DNA from: Strongylocentrotus droebachiensis | Lineage: Eukaryota; Echinodermata; Echinoidea; Camarodonta; Strongylocentrotidae | Reading direction: 5' to 3' | DNA: 64,000 nucleotides | Assembly: GCA_035222895.1 (NCBI GenBank) | Contig: JAVYIG010001827.1 | Span: 186,001 to 250,000, forward strand | Shown here: in pieces, positions 45,901 through 57,900 of the stretch | Position numbering within the stretch: the first letter of the stretch is position 1 | How the letters are laid out: each line of letters begins with the position of its first letter | Translations under genes and position numbers: made by a program | Notes under the pieces: generated by a model | Databases searched by the model: none | What the model was told of the DNA's origin: nothing | The model's input: the letters and a program-made list of their open reading frames with translations, nothing else

Positions 45901-48900
45901 TATTGGCCCGAATTCACAAAAGAGGTTTGTCGACAAACCTCCTTTCTTAATTCGGGCCATTAAGTCCCATTAGGCTTGTGGATGATTTACTTGGCCGAGC
46001 TCTTTTTTACATTTAACCTTTACCCTACCCCCACCTTCATTTTTGTTAATGTGTTGGTTTTAGAGGGTAGTTCCCCCCTCAAATTTGTTTTAAGTGTTAA
46101 AAAAAATAAAAAAATAAAAAAGCCTGTTCTTGTGCGAAATTTTTCCTCCGAAAATGGACCGAAAATAAAATATATGTGCTCTTACCCCCGCGATCCCCCA
46201 CCCGCTGTGCGATATATCGGTCGGCGCGATTTTCAAATTTAACCCCCCCCCCCCTTTAAATCCTGCGTAGGCCACTGCTCTTGCCTTCTTATTAATCAGC
46301 ACAGCAATGGATAAATATGAACAGTGTATATAAATATATATATATATAACGGCAACGTATGTTTCTTTTAACGAAAATGTACACAGCTTGTATTTTAAGC
46401 GTAGCTTCTTTTCGGAGTTTAACAGCATGTCAAAAATCTATTTTGTGGTGGGCCCCCTCATATTGTTTTGTGGGTAGTACGAATAACAAAAACATCGAAA
46501 CAAGGTCTTATAGGACGTTCCTACTATCACGATTAGCGCCACGATTGAAAATCGTGGTCTTAATCGTGGAGTAATCGTGGTGTTCCTCTCAGATATTATT
46601 ATATTTTGAGGTTAGTCGTGGCAATCGTGTTAGTCGTAGGAAAATTTTCTACGCTCAACACGATTAATCGTGATCATCGCATGAGATCGTTTTGGATCGT
46701 AATAAAGCGCAACAAATCGCATCTAATCGTGCTTTCTAATCTTGGTGATCGAGGTTAACCTTGGATGAAGAAAAACCACACGCTCTCTTGAGGTACGTGC
46801 GATCTGCCACGATCTGTGACGCTCTGTCGGGTACCATTGCTCACGACCTGACATGAATAAATCACTAGCAGATTCTTGCGCCCATATATTTACACTTTCT
46901 CTCCTTCCCTCTCTCATTTTTTTTGTATCTCTCTCTCTCTTTCTCTCAACTATCTGATGTATTATTCATTCACTATCACTTTCTTTATAGTCATTGATCA
47001 AAATAACTCCTCTTCCTTCTCTTCTCTCTCTCTCTCTCTCTCCCAAATCAGAGACCCTGATCGTGATGGTCGTGTCGCATCGAGACCCAATCGTGGACTC
47101 AATCAGGACAATCCTATCGGAACGTATATGATTGTATCTGAACGGGAGACCAGATCGTGTCACCTGAAATTGAACAATCGTGACCATATCGCAACCAAGC
47201 GCACCAAATCGTACCAGAACGTATCGACTCGCATCACCTCGTATCCAAACCTGGCAATTCAGAGAAGTTCCACGATCAGCTGCGAATGGCCAATCATGGG
47301 TTTCGTAACGGATCGCACGACAGAGATGGTCAATTTATCGTTATGTTTATGGAATAAGAAATACTATGTAGGACTGCAACTATTATTTCCAATAAATAAC
47401 AAAAGTAAAGTACGGACCTTATTTCAAAATTTATTCCTGGTCAGGGGCTAACATGTCTTTCTTCGTCACCGTCTTCCTTTGTAATGTTAATCTGATTTTA
47501 ATAATTTCACAGTTAATTTTTCACGCTCTCAGCAGAATATACGTAATACAGAAAAAGTTAACTGAGCGTTTTTTTTATAGCGTTCTTGGTAAACGGTATG
47601 TAGAACCAGGAGATAAACAAATATGTAACAGCAGACAAGCAGTAAGAAGAGTAATTTTTTGAGGGGGTAACATAAAAACTAGTCTATTCGCAAATTTCAG
47701 CCTTAAGAAAAGCCCCCATCACACCGAACTAGTTCTCACCACATTCTGGAACATGTTGCCAAACGGGTTCAAACTGTGTGCGAACGGAGCTGAGCATAGC
47801 AGCCTAACAACTTTTGTTTCACCGTCCTGCAATAAGACTACGAACGTACTGATTGACATACTATGAACGGAATTTCCCTTTCAATTATACTCCTGCTTAT
47901 TGATGCTCGACCACGGCACGTTGTAACACGTTCCTAGTAGAACCCTAAGTACGGCAATTACTTTCAAGTTCAAGTTCAAGTTCATTTATTCAAAACCACA
48001 CAAGACATGATATAATGTTTTACATAAAAAAGAGACTATGATAATAGTACAAGAATCAACATAAATCAACTTGATTATGTGGAGCCCCACAGAATATACC
48101 CCCCCCTATTTTTTGTGTGTATCTTTGACTTATTATGTATGACACAAGTATATTTCTAGCCCCCACAGTCCCTCCTCTTAGTTGATGAGGTATCCCCTTC
48201 TGCGAGAGTGGCCTCACCCACAACTAATCTAAATACACCAGCTGGGATACCAGGAGTGGCTCCTCACTTTGTTTTTGCCACGCATCTCAGTCAACATCTA
48301 TTCTTTTTTGTCTTCCTTTAAAAGGTAAGAAAGAATCTTGTATTATTAAATTGTGTTATATTCTTGTTCGTCATAATATGTGTATTTCTAAACTATTAGC
48401 TTCACTATTCACACATCTTGTAGTACTGTGTAAAGAGAGATATTTATGATCTTTGCCAATGACTTGTTGGATTATATGACATATGGACTATGGGTGGAAA
48501 TATAAGAAATGCCATGTGGGAAGAGATGCCATGTGGGAAGAGATGATTTCATTGATGGCAACATTGCTATCACTTGTAGAAATGATAGGAAACTATTATC
48601 GAGTGTGTGAGATTGATGATTATGTTGTTTGACTTAGACAACATTCTAAGTAAGTTTTGAGAAGAGAATATACTTTATTACTGTCAGTATATTTGTCTTT
48701 TGCTCGATATTCATGTGTGTATATAATTATATATATATATTCTTAGCCAAGGACATGTGCCATTTACTATGCATTATGCCAAAGCAAATTGTTACATATT
48801 CTAGTTCGAGTTAGATACAGTTTATGCTGTCCTCGGGGTGCTCTAACACACACTCCTATCCAGTAGCTAACCTCACAACGGAATAAAGTAATCTTGAAGA

Positions 48901-51900
48901 CGATTGAGTTGAAAGGTTGTACTCTAGTCTTTATTCAAGCCTTACTTCGGCATAACGTCGTGAATGTGGTAAAACTGTAAAATACAATGAATGATAACAT
49001 CGCATCAATTATACATGTAAAAGATCATAATAGAACAAACTACGTCCTCAACAGTCCAACTAGGCAGATTCAGGCTTATGAATCAATCGCAATCCAAACA
49101 GGTAAGTACATAAAATACTAACGTACATTTACTTTAATAGGTGAATCCCTTTATGTTCAAAGTTTCTACCAGATGCACCTTAAAATCACAACAAACAATA
49201 GATTCTCAGTTTCAGTATTTATGGAATAATGCTCAAGTTATAATGAGAATTACTACAACAATGTTTAGTCATGACTGTACCTATACAAAACCTGACCATT
49301 TTAGAGGTCTGCAAACGGCTTGCCATACTTAGGAACAAAGCATTGTATAACATATAACGTTCTTACAAAGGCAGTTTCCAAGTCTAGAATTATGTAGACT
49401 TATATCCTGTCTTTACATGTCTATTCAACAAAATGAACTTACAGACTTGTGCACTTCCAAGCTATCTATCTGAAGTAATCGGATTGTAACCCATGAATCT
49501 CTGTCGCTTGTCTCCTATAACTACAAACATAATTTGATAGATTGCAAATAGATATAGGCATCACCACTAGATACAGATAATGGAAAAGTTGTGCTCATAA
49601 CTTCAGGTTTCAACAAAATTAACTAATCCTTTCAATCATTAGAACCGGAACTGTTAGAAAAGCCCTCTAATTGACTGATACAACAATATAAGAATATTCA
49701 TTCGTTACTTTAACACAAACTAGCTAAGGTAATTTTAACTATAATAGCTAAACTTCCAAATGTCTGATGATGTTTCCCAAAATACAAAACATGCTGCAAT
49801 TTATGTAGACACAGTGTACTGTACAGTGTATGATGTAGCTGTCAGAACTACTCAATCACGCTAATGACCATTTGCACACAAAACGTATTAAATTCTGTCC
49901 AAACTATTGATTATGATAAAAATAAGAGCATTGAACTTACACGAAATCATCAGGCAGTAGACCTCGATCCTAAACCTTCAAGTAGCAGTTTAATCATGAT
50001 ATAATAACCATACTTTACGAAACTTGTGGCTTGAGAAAATTAGGCGATCGTTCGCTCAAGAAGAGCGCCATTGTTTCTGCCCTATGGAAAGCCAAGTGTA
50101 AAGTTTATATTTAATCGCGTGCAGCACACTCCCCCCAACGTCCAATAGACGTTAAAACTGACAGAGCAATAATTGCTAAATATCACCGCCCATAAACTGT
50201 AAAATTGTACAAGATTTTCCACAAATAACTTAAGTCCAAGCATGCCAAGATTGGAGTGAGAACAGGTTTTTATTCCGCCTCGACCAACAAAATCAACTCA
50301 TGAATCGGCCTGCAAAAGGCTTTTCCAGTCGAAGGCAGACGAACTTGCACTTGACGAACCAAACCATCATCTCCATGACTAACACTCTCAATGATGCCCA
50401 AAGGCCAAAAGTTTCTTTTGACCTCCTTGTCTCTCAACAACACTATGTCACCTTTCTTGACATTCCTTTCCGTGCTTATCCATTTGCGCCTTTGCTGAAG
50501 ACTTTGCAGGTAGCGCAGTCTCCACTGTTTCCAAAACCGGTCGGCTAGAATTTGCACTCTTTTCCATTGAGCCTTGTACATGTTACGGGTGCAATCTTCG
50601 ACAAGTACCTCTTCTATGCTCCCGTGCTTCTGAGTCAAGAGCATAGATGGTGAGAGGAAGGAAGTGTCTTATGGATCAGAGCTCAATGGGACGAGAGGTC
50701 GAGCATTGACAATAGCCATAGCTTCCATCATGAAGGTGGCCAAAGTCTCGTGAGTAAGGTCCTTCTGTTTTGCCTCGAGCAAGATACCATTAAGGATTCC
50801 CTTGAACAAACCAATCATTCTCTCCCAGACTCCTCCCATGTGAGGGGCATGGGGAGGATTTAGCTTCCATTCAGTGTCGTTCCTCTCCAGATAAGTATGA
50901 AACACCTTGTCGTTCAACACTCCCACAAAGTTTGATCCTCTATCGGACCAAAAAGTCTCAACCTTGCCACGTACAGCCATAAATCGCCGCAGTGCATTGA
51001 TGCATGATGAAGTGCTCATTTCCTCAAGAACTTCGATATGAATAGCCCTAGAAGTGAGACAGGAGAATATCATTCCCCACCTCTTGCTTTGAGCAGCACC
51101 TCCTCTGGTCTTTCTGGTGACCACTTCCCAAGGCCCGAAACAATCTACGCCAACCTGTGAAAAAGGAGGTCCAGCCTTCAGACGCTCCTGGGGAAGATCA
51201 GCCATGCGTTGGAGCGCTGTCTTACCTCTGAGTTTACGGCAGTTCACACAACGATGGATAACGGACGATATAACTCTCTTGCCCCCAGTTATCCAAAAGC
51301 CCGCGTCCCGCAAAGCACCTTCTGTCAACTGTCTGCCAGAATGCCCATTATTGTGATAGTGTAGTACAAGAAGCTTGGCAATGTGACTCTTTCCTGGTAT
51401 CAGCACCGGATGCTTCATCACCACTGGAAGCGAGGACTTCCTCAAGCGCCCACCAACACATATCAAACCGTCTTGATTCAGGATGGGTGATAAGTCCCGG
51501 ATATTGGAGTTAGAGGGTAGAGGCACACCCTCTCTGAGACATTCATATTCTTCGTGAAAGAACTGCTCCTGTGCTTCCTTCACTATCATTGTCTTGACAC
51601 GACGTACAAGCTCTACGTCTGTAGCACCACAAAAATGCCAGCCATGGCACCGACCGTTGCCGCTCCTAGAGCTGAACGAACAAGCAATGTGTACAAGTAA
51701 ACCGAAGGCTCTAACTAGGCTGTTCCATGTTGAGAACTTTTCAAACCGTGAAACAAGTCTTCGCAACTCCAACTTGGTTTTTGTGACCTGGATTTTCACG
51801 TCATGTCTTATTTCTTCATCTCGGTCGGGATCTACGAGTGGGAATTCCGATACAGGATCGTCTACTTCTTGAGTAGCTGGCTTCTGGGGACCAATAAGCC

Positions 51901-54900
51901 ATGGAGAGTCTTTCAGAGACCGAGCTGAAACCGGACGGGTACCAAAGTCAGCAGGGTTATTGGCTGTAGGCACATACCTCCATCGTGAGGGTTGGGAGAA
52001 ACTAAGAACCTTGTGAACCCGGTTCGCTATGTAGGTATGGAATCTTCTGACCGTGTTATTCAAATACCCAAGAACAATCCTACTGTCGGAGTGAAAAACC
52101 ACAGTCGAAGCCTGAATATTCAACTCTCTACACACAATTCTGGCTATTTCTGTTCCTAAGACTGCAGCGCAGAGCTCCAGTCTTGGTATGGTGTGACCTA
52201 ATCTTGGAGCTAGCTTCGACTTTCCAAAGACAAAACTCGCACTGGGTTTCTCTTGGTCCACATCTATCAAGTATGCGACGGCAGCAACCGCGACTTCGGA
52301 TGCATCACAATAGACATTCAAGACACCATTCTCTAGGCAGATGGGGTAGTTGCGAGGAACTGACACTGATTGCAGCTCAGATAGCCCAGAGGTCCAAGAC
52401 TCCCAGACGGACTTGTACATTTCAGGGAGCTTGTCATCCCAATCCACCTGGTGAGTAGTCATTTCTCTGAACAGGACTCTTGCTTGTACCATGACCGGGG
52501 CAAGGAAACCCAGAGGATCAAACACGCCATTGATCATAGACAGAACTCCTCGTTTTGTGTAGGGTCTTGCCGCTAACTCGATTTGGAAAATGAAGGTGTC
52601 TTCCTTCAAATTCCACTGAACACCCAAACTCCTTTGTGTAGGGGCCCCATCACTCATCGTGAGGTTCCTAATATCCTTCTGAACCTCCTCTGGCTCAAAA
52701 GCATCAAGTACTACTTGAGAGTTGGATGCAATTTTGTGCAGGCGAATACCAGCTTTCTCCTTTAGCTTGGCTCGTGTTCGTTCCATGAGTGAAACAGCTG
52801 TGTTGCTGTCATCACATGCAGCGAGTCCATCATCCACATAGAAATTGTTGTGAACAAAGTCCCTAACGTCTGGTTCAGCGTCACTGGTTAGGTCCCTCAG
52901 ACCATAATTTGCTACAGCTGGAGATGGAGTGTTGCCAAACACATGCTTCAGCATACGATACTCCGTGAGGGGTTTGGCAAAATCATTGTCTTCGTGCCAG
53001 AAGAATCTGAGAAAATTCCTGTGTTCTTCGGATACTGAAAAACAGTAGAACATCGACTCAATGTCCCCGCATACTGCAACCGGTCCTTGCCGAAACCTCA
53101 TCAACACCCCAACCAAATCGTTGGTAAGGTCTGGACCTTTCAACAGAACCTTGTTCAAAGAGTGTCCCATGAAATCCGCCGAAGAATCAAAGACGCCTCT
53201 GATTTTGTCTTTCTTTCTTGGGTGATACACCCCAAACATTGGCAGGTACCAGCACTCTTCGTTTTCTTGCAGAGAGGGAGCGACCTCCGCGTGGCCTTCA
53301 GATAAGACCTTTGCCATGAATGTGGTCATGTGCTCTCTTTTGAGGTGATTCTTTTCCATGCTCGCTTTGAGAATCTGCGCTCTTTTGAAAGCTTGTTGAC
53401 GATTGTTAGGCAGACGATCTCTCTGCTGCTTGAAGGGCAACGGAGCTGTCCATTTTCCATTCTTTAGGCCTGCCTCTTCCACCATAAGATTTACAAACCG
53501 TTGCTCCTCTATAGCCAGACTCATGGTATCGTCCTCATTGTCAAACAAGTGTTTCATTTGGAACTCATTTGGACAGGGTTCCAGGTATGTAGGCCGTCCT
53601 GTAGAGAGCACCTGAGTACGCAACAGGGAAATCCTATTCGAGTGCTTGTCACTCCGATGAATCCCTTGAAGGCATACGTCACCAATGATAACCCAGCCAA
53701 GCTTCAGCCTTTGTGCAAACGGCGAGTCAGGTGGCCCAATCCTTTGATCTAGGACATGGTGTGCTTCCATCACGTCCCTTCCTATCAAAAGAGTTGCCGT
53801 GCATTCATGATCAATCTCTGGAATCTCAATGCCTTTTAGATGATCATATGCTTGAACTATCTCGGGTGTTGGAATATCATCTTTGAAATCAGGGATGTAA
53901 GCACACTCAGTGACCGTTGGCAAACTCAAACAGACAGTGCCATTTAGATCCTCTACCACAAATCCATCAGCATACCTTCCTTGAGCTGTCACTTCTCCAC
54001 TGCAAGTGCGTAGAGTGTAACTTACCCTACCATAGTCAATATCAAACTTGTCTAAAAGTTGCGCTGTAGCTATGGTCTTGTTGCTTTGATCATCTATGGT
54101 GGCGTACGTCTTGACAACCTTCTGATCCCTCTTTGACCTGACGAAGACAGGAACAATCTTCGCACAAGATCTGCTACCGATGCATCTTGTACCCTGCACT
54201 TTGGAGCATGCATTGGTAATTTGGGATGGAGGGGTGTCTACAGCTTTCTGCGAACTCTTTGGTGAGTCATTGCGATACTCATAGTGTAGAATTGTTTGGT
54301 GGCGTTGGCTACCACACGAGTCACATTTAACCTCAGCTTTACACTCTCGTGCTGCGTGTCCTGGAAAACAGCACCTATAACAAAGTTGGTATTGTTTGAG
54401 GACAGTCTTCTTGTCAGGAACTGTTTTCGCAAGAAATGCCTTGCACTCTAAGATTGAGTGATTCTTCTTGTGAATGGGGCAAAAGTCCTTTGATGCTGTA
54501 GAACTAACAGTCTTTACATCCGTAGCCCTGACACTGACCATTCTTCTCGTAACATCTTGTTGCTTTGTGTCACGAGGCATTATGAAGCTAGGGTCATTCC
54601 GAATCTTTGCCTGATAGCGGACAAACTCGCTGAAGACCTTGAAAGGCGGGAAGGTCACATGGTTCCTCTCCTTGTACCGAGAGCCCTCCATTACCCATCT
54701 CTCTTGGAGGTTATGTGGCAGCTTCTGGACCAATGCATGTAACCCTCTTGCCGAATCCAAATGCAACAACCCTGGGAAATTTCCATTATCTTTGGCATAC
54801 TCAATCTCCAAGAGCAAATGACCATACTGCTCTAGCTTTTCATAGTCCTTTTGTGTTAGTTTGGGGAAGTCTTCAATCCTTTGATGAAGATCCTGTTCAA

Positions 54901-57900
54901 TTGCCTCTGGGGACCCATACTTCCTGTCTAAGAGTTCCCACATTCTATCAAGACCAATCTTTGGCTTATCCACATGTATGTCATAGATAGCTGAGACCAA
55001 CTGGGAAGATTCCTTGCCCAACCACCTAATTATCAAATCCATCTCTTGAAAGGGCTTCAACTTAAGCTCTGTGGTTACTTGTTTGAGAGAGGCTTTCCAA
55101 GACCTGTAACTAAATGCATGATCATTAAATTTTCTCAAGCCACTAGTAATCAATTCTTTCTTCAGCAACATGTTACTTAAATCAGAAATTCCAACTACAG
55201 TTTCTACATGTGAAGAAGTAGTAAGAACTAAATTAGGGGCATTATCTGTAACCAATGATCCCTTTTGACCATTTTCCATTTCACGAGGCATAGAGGAGCA
55301 AGTAGGAACAACATTAGGGGATGTCTTACATTCTGTTTGCATTTCCCCTTCTTGATCCATTACCATTTCTTCGGGATGTTGGGAGGAAATAGGGTGTGTC
55401 TTGTGGGAGGTTTTGTTAATATTTGCTTGAACATTACCATCTACATTCTTAATTGCATCACAAGATAACAAAAAATCTTCCACACGTTCCCTAGAGTCCT
55501 TTTGTGGAAGAACTAAATCCACACTCTTCACAGACTCCCCGAAGTCTTCAAGTCCTTCTTCAAAAACCGAGACTTGTACTTCGGCCATAGCAGCATCTCT
55601 TTCTGCTCCCAATACAAAGAGCTCGGCATCCTGAGCAGCCCTTTGTTTCTGTAGCTCGGCTTCTTTACGTGCGAACTCTAACCTTACCTTACTTGCCTCA
55701 GCGTTGGCACGGACACGCAGTGCCTCTGAGACAACAGAAGAATGTTTACTAGATTGAGACCGTCGCGATGCCACGCTTTTGGTCTCGTAATTTCTACTTT
55801 GGGTGGAGGGTGAAGGCGTCTCGCTAGAGTCCTTTTCTTGAAGCGGATGTTCCGATGTCGTTGACATGATGAATCCTTGTGTACTAGTCTGGTTGAAGTC
55901 GTTGAAGTCTTTTTACTATGCTGTCCTCGGGGTGCTCTAACACACACTCCTATCCAGTAGCTAACCTCACAACGGAATAAAGTAATCTTGAAGACGATTG
56001 AGTTGAAAGGTTGTACTCTAGTCTTTATTCAAGCCTTACTTCGGCATAACGTCGTGAATGTGGTAAAACTGTAAAATACAATGAATGATAACATCGCATC
56101 AATTATACATGTAAAAGATCATAATAGAACAAACTACGTCCTCAACAGTCCAACTAGGCAGATTCAGGCTTATGAATCAATCACAATCCAAACAGGTAAG
56201 TACATAAAATACTAACGTACATTTACTTTAATAGGTGAATCCCTTTATGTTCAAAGTTTCTACCAGATGCACCTTAAAATCACAACAAACAATAGATTCT
56301 CAGTTTCAGTATTTATGGAATAATGCTCAAGTTATAATGAGAATTACTACAACAATGTTTAGTCATGACTGTACCTATACAAAACCTGACCATTTTAGAG
56401 GTCTGCAAACGGCTTGCCATACTTAGGAACAAAGCATTGTATAACATATAACGTTCTTACAAAGGCAGTTTCCAAGTCTAGAATTATGTAGACTTATATC
56501 CTGTCTTTACATGTCTATTCAACAAAATGAACTTACAGACTTGTGCACTTCCAAGCTATCTATCTGAAGTAATCGGATTGTAACCCATGAATCTCTGTCT
56601 CTTGTCTCCTATAACTGCAAACATAATTTGATAGATTGCAAATAGATATAGGCATCACCACTAGATACAGATAATGGAAAAGTTGTGCTCATAACTTCAG
56701 GTTTCAACAAAATTAACTAATCCTTTCAATCATTAGAACCGGAACTGTTAGAAAAGCCCTCTAATTGACTGATACAACAATATAAGAATATTCATTCGTT
56801 ACTTTAACACAAACTAGCTAAGGTAATTTTAACTATAATAGCTAAACTTCCAAATGTCTGATGATGTTTCCCAAAATACAAAACATGCTGCAATTTATGT
56901 AGACACAGTGTACTGTACAGTGTATGCTGTAGCTGTCAGAACTACTCAATCACGCTAATGACCATTTGCACACAAAACGTATTAAATTCTGTCCAAACTA
57001 TTGATTATGATAAAAATAAGAGCATTGAACTTACACGAAATCATCAGGCAGTAGACCTCGATCCTAAACCTTCAAGTAGCAGTTTAATCATGATATAATA
57101 ACCATACTTTACGAAACTTGTGGCTTGAGAAAATTAGGCGATCGTTCGCTCAAGAAGAGCGACATTGTTTCTGCCCTATGGAAAGCCAAGTGTAAAGTTT
57201 ATATTTAATCGCGTGCAGCACACAGTTTTAATAGCGAAATGAGTGGTTCAAGTCCAGATTATCTTTAACTTTCAGTATTATGGTATGAGTGAGTGTGGAC
57301 GCACCATGTGTACAATACTACTGTGTTATCGGGATGTGGCAGTGCGTGCAATGTGAACACAACTTCTTATCAAAGTTCTTAATCCTCTCTCCCCAAGCTT
57401 TGTTTGCTTTTTGACCCATGCTTGAAAATGGTATCTTAGGCGGGAATGAAAGTTTGGTAGAGTCAGCATGATTACAAAAATGAGAAGACAAAGGAATTAT
57501 GTTGTGAGATGCACTTGTTGAGAAACACATGGTCACACTGTTTAATAGTTAGCTATATAGAGTTGGAGTGTTTGATGAAATATAGAAGTTGAAGACTTGC
57601 ATAACCAGTGTGAAATTCATTGTATTATCATATTGTTAGGAATGATAATTCAGGCTAAATGTTATTGGGAATTACTCTCTCTCTCTCTCTCTCTCTCTCT
57701 CTTTATATTCTCTCTCTCTCTCTCTCTCTATCTCTCTTTGTATCCTCTCTCTCTCTCTCTCTGTATGGTTCACCTTTCTCTTTCACTCCCACATTACTTT
57801 TTATGTATTGTCATGAAATGAATATACATGTATTCAGTAAACTATTGTTTGTTGATTAGAATTAGAATATGGACGATATGTGTAGATGAGCTTACAGTTA

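Larger units (their letters stand above)
48825..57222 (-). mobile_element. BEL/Pao LTR retrotransposon, nearly complete
   Basis: Two 1304-bp LTRs bound a 5.8-kb interior read on the minus strand. The interior has one long Gag-Pol frame. The order is protease, reverse transcriptase, RNase H, integrase, which is that of BEL/Pao elements (Ty1/copia elements have integrase first). There is no separate env-like frame. A short direct repeat, AGTTT or CAGTTT, at 48818-48823 and 57223-57228 is the likely target duplication. The element lies in intron 1 of gene B, in the same orientation as the gene. I see about five differences between the LTRs, so it is young. Confidence 0.92.

Noticed and set aside
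46876..47451. 191-codon plus-strand frame
   Set aside because: It starts in a (CT)n tract and runs through ATCGTG-rich repeat sequence; no domain, and low-complexity at the N-terminus.
49141..49332. 63-codon frame duplicated at 56235-56426
   Set aside because: Both copies are inside the two LTRs of the BEL/Pao element on the opposite strand to its coding region.
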